Of a stretch of DNA of 32,625 bases, positions 9,963 through 18,335 are shown one piece after another. Location: IMG/VR virus record IMGVR_UViG_3300006735_000113, positions 1-32,625 of that record, one strand, 5' to 3'. Numbering within the stretch: the first letter of the stretch is position 1; each line of letters begins with the position of its first letter. The notes beneath the pieces were generated by a model that saw only the letters and a program-made list of their open reading frames with translations, was not told the origin of the DNA and made no database searches. The position numbers were made by a program, and so were the translations under genes. This DNA is from a virus.

Positions 9963-11192
9963 TCAACCTAGGAAGTCTATTGGTACAAAGACCATCTGAT
10001 AAGTGTAGTGCTCTTCAGCAGCACTGTAAGCGACATCGAACTTTTGTACAGCGCCCTTAATTCCAGTTGTTTTATCAGACTCTTTAAAATCTACACCAGC
10101 CGCATTATCATTAGTATGTGACATTTTATCATTAATACCCACAGTCCCAGTAGGAACTAAGAAGTTTCTAGCAGCGTATTTTTTACCATCGGGTGCTGTT
10201 ATCATAGAGTTATATGGAATCTGAATACCTATAGGATAATCACCTAAAATATCCTCCCTTAATGCTGAACTTAACATACCTTGCTCTAGTGCAGCCCCCG
10301 CAGTTGCTATGATTGCTAAAGTGTTGGAAATTGTACCAACAACACCCCTCATAATACCTGACGCAACGCCGCCTCTACCTGTATTGTGAAGTATACCATA
10401 CAAGTCCTGCACTTTGTCACCGGCTGACTTACCTCCAGTATTAGAAGCATTTCTACCACCTGTAAAGAGTTCGTTATAGGGTTCATTATTACCATTGTTT
10501 TCAAACTTAACAGAAGACTCCGCTGTCATAGAGCCGGAAGTGCTTTGCGTAATTGTAAGTTTAGCATCTCCACCATTAGGAGCATCTGAGGCAGATATGG
10601 AAGTTGTAAAGGGACTACCACTAATAGCCGCTATAGCAGTTGCTACAGCAGTAGCCAATTGAGCAGGGGTAATGTATGTGCCACTACCAGTGATATTTTT
10701 AACTCTAACAGTTTGAGCACTCACGTACCCTACTGAACCCCCGTTATCTTTTTGAAATGATATAGTGTGTGTAGTCCCATCTTGTCCTTTTAATTTCAAA
10801 AATCCGTGGTCGGCTGAAGCGTTACCATCGCTATTTGCTAAAAGGGCTATATGATTATTAGTTATATCTGTAATACCACCTACCGCTCTAGCATTTTTCA
10901 TCAAATATCCAAAATCTATCACCGCTGATGCAGATTTAGCAGATATTCCTCTTCTACTCAAGTCATCATCTGTAAAAATCCCTTCAATGATAATAGTAGA
11001 ATTAGAACGATTCATATCTATCCCTAGACGTTGACCTCCAAAATAAGGTAGACTCATACCACCTACCTTTCTTTCTACAGACAGGGCTATACTCAAAGCC
11101 TGTAATTCCATACCATCTTCGTAACCGGCTTCCGCCATTCTTTCAGGGTCTTCAAAGTGTAACCTAATCGGAGAGCCATATCCATCACCCAT
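9963..11192 (-). CDS. Distal tail / baseplate-like protein
   Basis: The 409-residue protein starts at ATG 11192, preceded by GGGAGG; the tape measure stop TAA lies just upstream. It lies between the tape measure and the giant tail-tip protein, where distal-tail or baseplate hub proteins are normally encoded. The N-terminus (about residues 30-75, ALSIALSVERKVGGMSLPYF then STIIIEGIFTDDD) reads like the beta-sandwich ring domain of proteins that cap tail tubes. The centre (about 120-235) is a Ser/Thr/Gly/Ala-rich beta region that looks inserted. The segment near residues 270-300 (GGVASGIMRGVVGTISNTLA) is Gly/Ala-rich and apolar, and the end (HYTYQMVFVPIDF) returns to beta strands. No enzyme motif is visible. 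The assignment rests mainly on gene order. Confidence 0.55.
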   Translation of the reverse strand: MGDGYGSPIRLHFEDPERMAEAGYEDGMELQALSIALSVERKVGGMSLPYFGGQRLGIDMNRSNSTIIIEGIFTDDDLSRRGISAKSASAVIDFGYLMKNARAVGGITDITNNHIALLANSDGNASADHGFLKLKGQDGTTHTISFQKDNGGSVGYVSAQTVRVKNITGSGTYITPAQLATAVATAIAAISGSPFTTSISASDAPNGGDAKLTITQSTSGSMTAESSVKFENNGNNEPYNELFTGGRNASNTGGKSAGDKVQDLYGILHNTGRGGVASGIMRGVVGTISNTLAIIATAGAALEQGMLSSALREDILGDYPIGIQIPYNSMITAPDGKKYAARNFLVPTGTVGINDKMSHTNDNAAGVDFKESDKTTGIKGAVQKFDVAYSAAEEHYTYQMVFVPIDFLG

Positions 11193-11194
11193 GA

Positions 11195-12340
11195 TTACAT
11201 CCTCCCTCTCATAGTAGTGCCACCCATAGCACGTGATATTTCTTGTTGAATCATGTTACCCATAGTGCGAGCGAGTTCACGCTTGTCAGTGCGGTCTGTA
11301 ATACCACTTGGGTTGATAGTGATATTGAAGGTGTTACCTTTCCCACCGCCGCCTTTCATTTCCACAGGGATAGAGCGACCACCTGATAGAGGGACTACTG
11401 CTTCAGTACCGTGTAACACAGCAGGGTAGCCACTCATAGGCCCACTAGCAATTCCACCTTCAGCAAGTTGAGGGATTTTATCTACACCAGTCATACTCCT
11501 AAGACTTTCACCTATAATGGGTAATTCATATCCTGTTACGTCATTGAGAGTGTCAATGATAAAATCATTTATTGCATCTTTAATTGGCTGTATTACTGCA
11601 TCAAACGTAGATGCAAGACTGTCGAAAACATTACTTAGATTATCTAGTGAAAAGAAATCGCTTAAAGCACCCGGAATAATATCACTCCAACTCCAATCAG
11701 GTAAAAGGTCCTTCCAAGTGAAGTCAAAGACTCCCATTACTAAGTCCCATCCTGACATCATAAGGTCTACTAAGAAATCCCATGCTGTCCCAAGAGCGTC
11801 TAATCCAATTAAGAATGGGGTTATGAAATAGTCAACAAGAGGTACAACACCATCATTCCAATAGTCTTTAGCAGCATCAATAAACCCTTTCCAATCCCCA
11901 GTAGCAAGAGCAATAACTCCGCTAAAAAGTGCAGAAAACATTTCAAAAATAGGCATTACTAAACCATTCCACATAAACGACATACCCGAGGTTAAACCTT
12001 CCCATGCTATTTCAGCACCCTCTACTAGTAGGTTGAATGCCCCTACTACTAAGTCAATAGCACCCGTTCCTAAAGCACTAAACGACTCCCATATTGCCAT
12101 TATGGTGGGACCTACATACTCCCAAAACTCATCGAAAATAGGCTGTATATTGTCATTCCACCAGTCCTTTATTGCTTGGAACTTCTCTTTTAGAAAATCC
12201 ATCGCAGTACCAAAAGCACTCATTATAGCACTTCCAATGCTACTGAGTAGACCACCTAAACTAGAAAAGATACCACTAAGTCCACTAGCAGCGGAACTTA
12301 ATCCGCTCATAGCCGTAGTTAAACCTGCTAGTGCTACCAT
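11195..12340 (-). CDS. Tail tape measure protein (short)
   Basis: The 381-residue protein is Ala/Gly/Ser-rich at the start, then consists of long hydrophobic, Trp-rich helical stretches with a loosely repeated WWND/WND pattern. The last 95 residues carry the typical tape-measure ending: LAEGGIASGPMSGYPAVLHG, then TEAVVPLSGG, a Gly-rich run and FNITINPSG. I chose ATG 12340, which overlaps the stop of the upstream chaperone frame as TGATG and has GGAGGA seven bases before it; an in-frame TTG one codon earlier is less likely. Tape measure proteins run inside the tail tube and set tail length. At the usual roughly 1.5 angstroms per residue, 381 residues would mean a tail near 55-60 nm, short for a siphovirus. 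No peptidase or lysozyme domain is visible. Confidence 0.85.
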   Translation of the reverse strand: MVALAGLTTAMSGLSSAASGLSGIFSSLGGLLSSIGSAIMSAFGTAMDFLKEKFQAIKDWWNDNIQPIFDEFWEYVGPTIMAIWESFSALGTGAIDLVVGAFNLLVEGAEIAWEGLTSGMSFMWNGLVMPIFEMFSALFSGVIALATGDWKGFIDAAKDYWNDGVVPLVDYFITPFLIGLDALGTAWDFLVDLMMSGWDLVMGVFDFTWKDLLPDWSWSDIIPGALSDFFSLDNLSNVFDSLASTFDAVIQPIKDAINDFIIDTLNDVTGYELPIIGESLRSMTGVDKIPQLAEGGIASGPMSGYPAVLHGTEAVVPLSGGRSIPVEMKGGGGKGNTFNITINPSGITDRTDKRELARTMGNMIQQEISRAMGGTTMRGRM

Positions 12341-12977
12341 CAAAAGTCCTCCAATTCAAGCCAATCGTAGTCGAGAGAAACAGTCTCCCGACCCCCGCTT
12401 TTTGACTCTTGGCGCTGCCGCTTCTTTTGCTTTTCCTGTTGATTCCTACCAGCAAGCGCCCATGCGAGAGATTGTTGGAATGTCGCTGGGGTCATTTCAT
12501 GTACCTCTTTTAGTGATATGCTGTAATGTGTTGCTACTACGTAAGCCCATAATTCTAATTGCATTTCTATGTCTTCAGGTGTGGCGACTAACTTACGAGT
12601 GAGAAAACTCTCAATCTCTAAGCGTCGCCTTTCGTAAAATCTCCCTGTAACATTTTACCTACTGTCTCAGGACTAGGTAGAATAGCGGCTATGCGCTGAC
12701 CAATGTGACCTTTTAAGTCTAGTAATTCAGAAGTAGAAAGTTCAGGTTCAGTACGGACTATCCAATTAGTAAAAGCGTACTTCCAATATGATTCTAGGTC
12801 GAGAGACATTCCGCCATCTTTACCGATTGTGAGTAATTCTTGAGCAGATTTCTGAACATCAAAGAAAGAAATATCCCTAACATAGACAACCATGATTTCA
12901 TCATCGTCTACAGGTATTTCGTGTTTTTGCTCATTCTTCTGTCTCAGTAATAGATTCTTGTTCGATATTTTCGGCAT
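12340..12977 (-). CDS. Tail assembly chaperone, -1 frameshift product (gpGT-like)
   Basis: A second open frame (-1 relative to the upstream chaperone) opens just after a TAA near 12653 and continues to TGA at 12340-12342. It has no convincing own start: its first ATG is at 12564, yet protein-like sequence (YERRRLEIESFLTRKLVATP) continues upstream of that into the end of the 119-codon gene. Reading TTT at 12638-12636 and slipping back one base on the TTTT run gives a 212-residue fusion: 114 residues of the G-type protein plus 98 of the T-type part, which ends in a basic Gln/Lys/Arg-rich stretch and an acidic tail. Many tailed viruses make such G/GT pairs by -1 frameshifting just before the tape measure gene, which is exactly the position here. 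The slip site itself is inference. Confidence 0.6.
12618..12977 (-). CDS. Tail assembly chaperone, unshifted product (gpG-like)
   Basis: The 119-residue protein starts at ATG 12977 (MPKISNKN), five bases after a GGTGA ribosome site; a longer start at GTG 12986 lies inside that site and is rejected. It overlaps the end of the upstream SAP-domain gene by 47 bases. The N-terminus is basic and hydrophilic; the rest appears helical (FFDVQKSAQELLTIGKDGG, ESYWKYAFTNWIV, ELLDLKGHIGQRIAAI). Size, lack of known enzyme motifs, position two genes upstream of the tape measure and an overlapping -1 frame all fit the G component of the tail assembly chaperone system, which binds tape measure and tail tube subunits during assembly and is absent from the virion. 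The family match is by architecture, not by a conserved motif. Confidence 0.6.
   Translation of the reverse strand: MPKISNKNLLLRQKNEQKHEIPVDDDEIMVVYVRDISFFDVQKSAQELLTIGKDGGMSLDLESYWKYAFTNWIVRTEPELSTSELLDLKGHIGQRIAAILPSPETVGKMLQGDFTKGDA
12634..12640 (-). other. Candidate -1 ribosomal slip site (TTTT run)
   Basis: In the upstream frame the codons read GAT TTT ACG; the extra T before TTT lets a Phe tRNA re-pair perfectly after slipping one base back, after which TAC is read and the T-type frame follows. About 25-40 bases downstream is a small possible hairpin, TGAGA-GTTT-TCTCA. The overlap of the two frames is only about 35 bases, which limits where a shift could occur. It is not a classic X XXY YYZ heptamer, so efficiency is uncertain. 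Confidence 0.4.
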
Positions 12978-13425
12978 TTGTCTCACCTATGGTCACAGCC
13001 GCTTCTTCAGCGGGGGTGTCCGACTCAACTTCAGCAGCCGATTCCTCGGGGGCTTCAGTTTCAGTCAGGGACTCGGATATACCTTCATCGTCACGCTTCA
13101 AGCGTAGGCTCAACTGAGCCTTTGTACCGGAAACAGGCAATTCACGGTTTTTACACTCCTCTCGGAGTTCATTTAACGACATAGCATCGTATGATAAATC
13201 AGAAGGGAAGTCTTGTGAATTAGGGATGTCTTCTACAGATTCAACCTCTACTACAGGAGCAGGGACTAAAGCATCTATACCTGATTGAATACCCTTTCGT
13301 GTACGACGATTTGCCAAACATACCGATAACCCTGAGCCTATGCCTAAAGTATGCCCATACCAAATAGCAAAGTCTTCGTTAGATAAACGACGGTATTTAT
13401 TTACGCATTCTGATGGAGTTGGCAT
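12931..13425 (-). CDS. SAP-domain protein between tail tube and tail chaperones
   Basis: The 164-residue protein starts at ATG 13425 with a GAGGTGA site that includes the TGA stop of the tail tube gene. Residues about 81-113 (MSLNELREECKNRELPVSG then TKAQLSLRLK) match the SAP/HeH helix-extension-helix pattern, a small fold usually linked to nucleic-acid binding. The N-terminal 50 residues contain a Trp/Tyr pair and a basic patch (RRTRKGIQSG). The C-terminal 50 residues are almost all Glu, Ala, Ser and Thr and therefore strongly acidic. It could be a tail or neck component, or an assembly factor. A second protein in this block (18683-19090) carries a similar domain. Specific function is unknown. 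Confidence 0.6.
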   Translation of the reverse strand: MPTPSECVNKYRRLSNEDFAIWYGHTLGIGSGLSVCLANRRTRKGIQSGIDALVPAPVVEVESVEDIPNSQDFPSDLSYDAMSLNELREECKNRELPVSGTKAQLSLRLKRDDEGISESLTETEAPEESAAEVESDTPAEEAAVTIGETNAENIEQESITETEE

Positions 13426-13436
13426 ACTTGGTCACC

Positions 13437-15431
13437 TCAACAATGGAATAGCGTGTCTCTTGAAATCACACGGATGGCTTTAGGCATAATTTTCAAAGGA
13501 GCACGGATAGGCCCTTTATCTTCAGGAATAGGAAGCGGCGCTTCTATAATAACGTAATCATCGAGTAGAATGTCAATGCGTTCACGTGTACCTCCAGTAC
13601 CTGCTTTACTAAATGATAATCTAATCATATTAGCAGTAGTGGCATCGTGGTCTACTCCTCTACGCATTTTATGGTAAAAGATAGGGTCGTCTACTATAAT
13701 TTCCATATCCATACTGTATTCAGTCTTACCTTCAACTGCAATAGAAGCGTTACGAGCACCTGCGAATGGTACTTGGTCAGTAGCAGCATCTGTAGTAGGA
13801 GCACCGTTGATTGTGTAAAACTGTTGTACTCCAGTAGAGCCGTTCAAAGTGAAAGATACTACTTGACCTACTCTTACTCCAGCAACATCAATTGTACCGT
13901 TGTAGAACATGTATGGTTTTTGTGTGCCCTTTTCAATACCGGACTCTTTACGCTTAGCGTCTGTATTAGCGGTGTCTTCAAACATACGGTGAGCATTGTA
14001 TCTGTCACCTTTAGTTGAGACATCTTCAAGACGACCTGTGTCAGTATAACATAGAGCAGAATCAAAGTTCACTGTTAGTCTTAATGCAGCATCGGTATCA
14101 GCAGTTAGGCTGAAGTCCTTTACCTTACATCCACGGAATACACGAGTAAGTTGCTTTGTATCTGTTGCACCACCGTCAGCCACATTGTCTACAGAGCCGT
14201 CACTATCACGACGACGAATGCTAACTTCCATAGCGAAAGAAGGTATGCTACTACGAGAATATAGAAGGCGTGTAACACCATTGGTTAGAGTGCCACTTGA
14301 AGCACGGTCAGGGCTACCTTGAGTAGAGCCACTATTGAATCTAGCAAACTTGATGTCAGTGTTGTCCGAATGTGGGAATAATAATCCATCATCTAGGAAA
14401 ATATGTGTTGCTGTGATTGCTACAATACGGCGGATTTCACTTGTTTGAGTTTGGTCAAAATATGTTGTTTCCGGGTTACTAACAGCACCAAAAACACTAC
14501 CACTATCAGGGGCATCGTATGTGATTACATCAGCAACCGCTGTGCTGTCAGCGCTACCACCATTGATTGTATTTTTAATAATAACATAATCACCTGCTAC
14601 AACTGGGTCGCTACCACCTGCACCAAAGTTAGGAGGAGCGTTTGTCCCATCATAAATGATTGTTGACGCTCCAACTTTTGTGGCACCGTTCAATTTGAAG
14701 TCGTTATCTGTATTACAAAGACTGTCATATTCTGTACCAACATCAATTGCCTCCATACCGAGACAATAGTAGAGCCAACGTGGGTTGTGCATGTTGACCT
14801 CAAACGAGCCCCCTTCATTGACAAACCGACCGGGTACTTGCACTGCTACATCACGCCCAAGCCCAACTACATGATAGCGCTTCAAGTCCACCTTTGTCTC
14901 AGGGAGTGTAACAGTAGCAGCAAGGCCGAGGAATTGGTCAGTAAGCACTGACTCACTAGAAGCGTTAGGGGTATCATGGTAACCCATATTCACATCAACA
15001 GATGGTAGAGTAAAGGCATGGAAATGAAGAGCATCGTCTGTGCTACTAACTATACCTGTGCCTGTGGAAAGAGCGGGAGTGACTACAAAGTCAGTTTCAA
15101 CAGCACTCCCACCAGTCCCAGTGTGATGTTGCACTACAGTGAAAATCTTACCAGTTGAAGCAGCATCGTCTGCTGTAAAGTTACTTCCTCCTATGATGCT
15201 TAATTTTGCACCAACCAGCATACCACGTGGTAGTTGAAGCACTCCACTCTCAACAGGAGTGTTGGCAGCACCATTAGCCAAGCGTATTGTGCTGGTCCCA
15301 GTAGCAGGGTCAGTAGCCTCATGTTCAAATGTAAAAGAATTACCAGCATCATAGTTATGTGCTAGTTGTAATGATGTTTCGTGACCGAAAGAAATCTCGG
15401 TTAAATCTCCCTTATAGACTGTTGACGGCAT
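13437..15431 (-). CDS. Major tail tube protein (enlarged)
   Basis: The 664-residue protein starts at ATG 15431 (MPSTVYKGD) with AAGGTGA five bases upstream; the in-frame GTG at 15440 is part of that site and is not used here. The start (YKGDLTEISFGHETSL) and the later segment KVDLKRYHVVGLGRDVAVQV with PGRFVNEGGSFE and HNPRWLYYCLG read like a tail tube subunit of archaeal-type siphoviruses. Between and after these are Ser/Thr/Gly/Asp-rich beta stretches that look like surface insertions; near the end are KDFSLTADTDAALRLTVNFD and YSMDMEIIVDDP, again beta strands. At more than 600 residues it is larger than most tube proteins (commonly 150-300). It follows a tail-terminator-like gene and precedes the chaperones and tape measure. 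No separate sheath gene is visible, so a non-contractile tail is favoured. Confidence 0.65.
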   Translation of the reverse strand: MPSTVYKGDLTEISFGHETSLQLAHNYDAGNSFTFEHEATDPATGTSTIRLANGAANTPVESGVLQLPRGMLVGAKLSIIGGSNFTADDAASTGKIFTVVQHHTGTGGSAVETDFVVTPALSTGTGIVSSTDDALHFHAFTLPSVDVNMGYHDTPNASSESVLTDQFLGLAATVTLPETKVDLKRYHVVGLGRDVAVQVPGRFVNEGGSFEVNMHNPRWLYYCLGMEAIDVGTEYDSLCNTDNDFKLNGATKVGASTIIYDGTNAPPNFGAGGSDPVVAGDYVIIKNTINGGSADSTAVADVITYDAPDSGSVFGAVSNPETTYFDQTQTSEIRRIVAITATHIFLDDGLLFPHSDNTDIKFARFNSGSTQGSPDRASSGTLTNGVTRLLYSRSSIPSFAMEVSIRRRDSDGSVDNVADGGATDTKQLTRVFRGCKVKDFSLTADTDAALRLTVNFDSALCYTDTGRLEDVSTKGDRYNAHRMFEDTANTDAKRKESGIEKGTQKPYMFYNGTIDVAGVRVGQVVSFTLNGSTGVQQFYTINGAPTTDAATDQVPFAGARNASIAVEGKTEYSMDMEIIVDDPIFYHKMRRGVDHDATTANMIRLSFSKAGTGGTRERIDILLDDYVIIEAPLPIPEDKGPIRAPLKIMPKAIRVISRDTLFHC

Positions 15432-15441
15432 TCGGCTCACC

Positions 15442-15888
15442 TTATGGCACTAACTCCGCAAAGATAACTACTTCTATTTGGAAGGTCTTGCGAAAAAGAT
15501 GTTTTGTACGGTCTGAAAGGTCCGTACGAGTCTTGAAAACAAGGCGGTCAAAGGACGTACCATCACCTTTGCGCTTTGTATGAATGAGGCGACGTACCTC
15601 GTTTTCCATCGCTTGCATGTGCTTGCGAGATTTGGTAGTTCGTAAATCAACTGTGATATTTACACGTGTTGTCACGAAATCATAGAGTAATTCAGGCGCT
15701 TCTTCATTGTGCGCCGTCTCATAACATAGAATGTAGTCGGACTTTTTCATATCTATGCGCTTACCACGCTCAGGAGAAGTAGTAGCGATGTCTGCTATTA
15801 TGGGTTTAATGTTTGAAGTATTAGCACGATTCCAATCACCTAATACATCTAGGATAACGTCGATAGATTCAGTCCATGTTGCTACCAT
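15442..15888 (-). CDS. Tail terminator / tail completion-like protein
   Basis: The 148-residue protein starts at ATG 15888, sharing TAATG with the stop of the upstream gene, with GGAGG seven bases upstream. It begins with an amphipathic segment (TWTESIDVILDVLGDWNRAN), followed by a central pair of beta strands (YDFVTTRVNITVDLRT), a helix with many basic residues (AMENEVRRLIH) and final strands (KTFQIEVVIFAEL). This helix-strand-strand-helix-strand order and size fit the proteins that close the top of the tail tube, and the gene sits directly before the tail tube gene as usual. No catalytic motif is expected or seen. The assignment rests on gene order and predicted fold. Confidence 0.5.
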   Translation of the reverse strand: MVATWTESIDVILDVLGDWNRANTSNIKPIIADIATTSPERGKRIDMKKSDYILCYETAHNEEAPELLYDFVTTRVNITVDLRTTKSRKHMQAMENEVRRLIHTKRKGDGTSFDRLVFKTRTDLSDRTKHLFRKTFQIEVVIFAELVP

Positions 15889-16232
15889 TACCTGACCTCC
15901 CTCTCGTACGCTTTCTTATCCGGTACTAGATTCCCACCCATGAACTTTAATTTGTGAGTTATCAAAGCCGGTGATTCTCTAAGCATCCGCTTATCCACCC
16001 TATCCAATGCTGCTTTAAGAACAATGGGGTCGGGAGAACTACCACGTTGCTCATATTCACCCGCCTCGTTTTTATTTATACCATCAAGACCCAATTCTTG
16101 TTGCTCAACAACTCTACGAAAACTCTCAGGTGACTGAGTTACTAGTTGATGAAGTTCTTTTTGATAAGAAGGTTTTAGCATTTCAGAAGTGAAATGGTCA
16201 TCCATCAACTCATCAAACTCATCTTTAGGCAT
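15888..16232 (-). CDS. Small neck-region protein, function unknown
   Basis: The 114-residue protein starts at ATG 16232, shortly after the adaptor's TGA; its ribosome site is weak (GAGTGA). It is hydrophilic and appears mostly helical: an acidic first 15 residues, then YQKELHQLVTQSPESFRRVV, a disordered acidic loop around residues 47-65, and a basic helical end (ALDRVDKRMLRESPALITHK). There is no cysteine cluster, membrane segment or recognised motif. It lies between the head-tail adaptor and the tail terminator, where small head-closure (stopper) proteins are common, but those are usually small beta barrels and this sequence looks helical, so I leave the role open. Confidence 0.7.
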   Translation of the reverse strand: MPKDEFDELMDDHFTSEMLKPSYQKELHQLVTQSPESFRRVVEQQELGLDGINKNEAGEYEQRGSSPDPIVLKAALDRVDKRMLRESPALITHKLKFMGGNLVPDKKAYEREVR

Positions 16233-16237
16233 TTACA

Positions 16238-17815
16238 TCACTCAAAGAGAACCATTTCTTGATAACGTGGAAGAATCTTATCAATTTCTGATTGTAGTAA
16301 CTGTACCTTAGCGGTTAAGTCGATATTACTACTCCCTTCAGGTAACAACACAGTACGGTCATCGGACATTAGTAGGTCAATTACTACCATCTTCGTAGCA
16401 ACTTCTTCTATAGCCTTCTCAAGATAACGCTCACCATAGATATAAGAAACTTTGATAGCGTTCCACTCAAAGAATGGATATGAGTTGTTGAAGTAGATGA
16501 TGCCAGTTTCATAGTCCATCCACCAGTCACGCAAACGAGCATTGTCTCCACTAGCACTTCCGCCCTGTAAGTCAACTTGTAGAGTATGCTGAGTGATTTC
16601 ACCACTAATATCACTAAGAGCGCTTCCAACTACAATCACACAACCAGTAAATGTTGTAGCGGTAGTACCAGTGTACCTGAAAACATCACCACTAGCATCT
16701 TTACAGACTCCAGCAGGAGCGAAACCATCGGCTGAATCTACAGTGATTGTAGTAGAGACAACACCACTAACAGTGGCTGTGTTAACTTGAGTCTGCGAAA
16801 TAGACACTGTGCTGTCTGTAGAGACGATGCTACACGTTTCTCCAGCCTTGACTGGTCTTCTACTGGTTATTTTAACGACACCTGTCCCATAGTCAGAATT
16901 AGCAGAAGCGAAGAACTCGTTATTCACGCTTATGTTACTAGTGCTACCTTCTAATGTAAATGCAGGGCTGAACTCAACTGCTCCTTTACTAACTCTATCC
17001 TCTTTGTTGATTAAATCAGCAAGATTCTGAGCAGTGGTCCCAGCGTCAAAGTCAGCACGCCATTGAGTAGTAGTAGTACCTGCTGTTAATACAGCAGCAC
17101 TACCATTACCCGGACTGAATACTAATGACCCGCTTACGCTTCTAGGGTCATCAGGTATAGCAACACGAGCCTCAGCAGCACCTATCTCACGATAGTCATC
17201 ACCTTGCCATAGTTCTAGTCTTAGAATCTGCTGAACATTACGGAATAGAAGCGGAGCAGTTCCAACATAATCTGTATAGTATCGACGGCGATACGGTTTG
17301 TAAGTATCGAAATTGATGTACTCAGCCGACACTAAGTAAGGTCGCCAAGCATTGTGAGTGATGTTGTCAATCTTATCCTGTACTTCACGAATACGATTTT
17401 GCACAATAGCCTTAGTAACACCACGCTGTCTTCCAACTTTAGCGTTAGTAAAAGATGCTAGATTCTGCACGTATGTGTTATCAGCGGCCTCAAAGTCAGC
17501 ATGAGTAAAAGACCCTGTGAATGTTAATTTGACCCCACTTGTCCCGCCATTAGCGATAGCAGTAACTGTTTTTTCAACACCAAGTGGGTTAGCATCACTG
17601 TAGATAAGAATAGTATCATCTACTTCAGTGCCGCATCTACGATAGTCTTCACCAGTGATAAATACACCGTCTGATACAGAATCTGCTGATGTAGCAACTG
17701 GTTCTTGTGGCCCGATACCAAGGTAATCTGCCACCTTTTGAGGAGTAGTGTACACAGTATCACTGGGATTAAGAGGGCGAGTTTCGCCTTCACCCGGACT
17801 GTATACTGAAGGCAT
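16238..17815 (-). CDS. Head-tail connector adaptor with large beta insertion
   Basis: The 525-residue protein starts at ATG 17815 within a TAATG overlap with the upstream gene. The ends carry the adaptor signature: TTPQKVADYLGI near residues 24-35 and a long helix with KAIVQNRIREVQDKIDNITH near 135-155 followed by WRPY, matching the helical proteins that dock under the portal (HK97 gp6 / SPP1 gp15 type). The C-terminus again has helices (YLEKAIEEVATKMVVIDLL). Between about residues 205 and 430 is a long Ser/Thr/Val-rich beta region, which makes the protein more than three times the common 100-150 residue size. A shorter beta stretch also interrupts residues 40-115. The inserted parts are probably displayed outside the neck; this is inference. 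Confidence 0.6.
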   Translation of the reverse strand: MPSVYSPGEGETRPLNPSDTVYTTPQKVADYLGIGPQEPVATSADSVSDGVFITGEDYRRCGTEVDDTILIYSDANPLGVEKTVTAIANGGTSGVKLTFTGSFTHADFEAADNTYVQNLASFTNAKVGRQRGVTKAIVQNRIREVQDKIDNITHNAWRPYLVSAEYINFDTYKPYRRRYYTDYVGTAPLLFRNVQQILRLELWQGDDYREIGAAEARVAIPDDPRSVSGSLVFSPGNGSAAVLTAGTTTTQWRADFDAGTTAQNLADLINKEDRVSKGAVEFSPAFTLEGSTSNISVNNEFFASANSDYGTGVVKITSRRPVKAGETCSIVSTDSTVSISQTQVNTATVSGVVSTTITVDSADGFAPAGVCKDASGDVFRYTGTTATTFTGCVIVVGSALSDISGEITQHTLQVDLQGGSASGDNARLRDWWMDYETGIIYFNNSYPFFEWNAIKVSYIYGERYLEKAIEEVATKMVVIDLLMSDDRTVLLPEGSSNIDLTAKVQLLQSEIDKILPRYQEMVLFE

Positions 17816-18114
17816 TACTCACGAGCCTCCTCATTCCTAGTAGCAAGATTATATTCCATAGGTTTCTTACAAGCACCACATGACTCACGCCATAGGAAAT
17901 GGAGCATACCACAGTGTGTACACCTTGTACCTGAACCTATATTGAGTATATCAGCAGCCTCGCTATTGCGATTACGCTGTTCATTTGTAATGCCTTTCAG
18001 TGGATTATCGGGGTCAACAAACGCTGACAAATCCATACTTACATCTGAACGTAAAGCCTGTTTCTGAAAACGACTAATGTCGTCGAAGTCAATAGTTGAA
18101 ATCTCTAAGCCCAT
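17815..18114 (-). CDS. Small zinc-ribbon protein in head-neck gene block
   Basis: The 99-residue protein starts at ATG 18114; GGGAGATGA directly abuts the start codon. The C-terminal part has a four-cysteine knuckle pair, C65-x2-C68 and C79-x2-C82 (CTHCGMLHFLWRESCGACKK), expected to bind one zinc ion. The N-terminal half is acidic with an amphipathic helix (DDISRFQKQAL). It overlaps the start of the adaptor gene by TAATG, so the two are probably translated together. A role in stabilising the portal-adaptor region is possible but is inference from position. Zinc ribbons recur in several proteins of this cluster. Confidence 0.7.
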   Translation of the reverse strand: MGLEISTIDFDDISRFQKQALRSDVSMDLSAFVDPDNPLKGITNEQRNRNSEAADILNIGSGTRCTHCGMLHFLWRESCGACKKPMEYNLATRNEEARE

Positions 18115-18129
18115 TCATCTCCCTCACAC

Positions 18130-18324
18130 TCAGACATAGGCTACAATAATGTAAATGTTACCTAAGACCGTTATGGGGTCAGATGCAATTAAACTGGTGG
18201 TAGAAGAAGCATCACCTATTGTACCAACTGCTGTTTCAATAGCGGTTGTTAAATCATCAGGTGTACTGAACTCTACTGGAGCAAAAGGACCTACTACCTT
18301 GTACTTAGGTGTTAAGTTAGCCAT
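18130..18324 (-). CDS. Small head-region protein, function unknown
   Basis: The 64-residue protein starts at ATG 18324 with a perfect GAGGTGA site six bases upstream. It reads YKVVGPFAPVEFSTPDDLTT, then TAIETAVGTIG, and ends in hydrophobic strands (VLGNIYIIVAYV). The mix of one helix and several strands suggests a small globular or decoration-type domain. It is the last of four small genes after the major capsid gene. No motif is recognised. Confidence 0.65.
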   Translation of the reverse strand: MANLTPKYKVVGPFAPVEFSTPDDLTTAIETAVGTIGDASSTTSLIASDPITVLGNIYIIVAYV

Positions 18325-18335
18325 GATTAGTCACC

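Noticed and set aside
11517-12602. Plus-strand frames of 104 and 189 codons opposite the tape measure
   Set aside because: They are antisense to a well-supported tape measure gene and the chaperone; no ribosome site or protein-like pattern.
12978-12986. GTG start for the G-type chaperone
   Set aside because: It lies within the GGTGA site that serves ATG 12977.
13437-15431. Contractile tail sheath instead of tail tube
   Set aside because: Only one such large gene lies between tail terminator and chaperones, and its recognisable segments fit a tube protein; a sheath would normally be followed by a separate tube gene.
15432-15440. GTG start nine bases upstream for the tail tube gene
   Set aside because: That GTG is part of the AAGGTGA ribosome site of the ATG at 15431.
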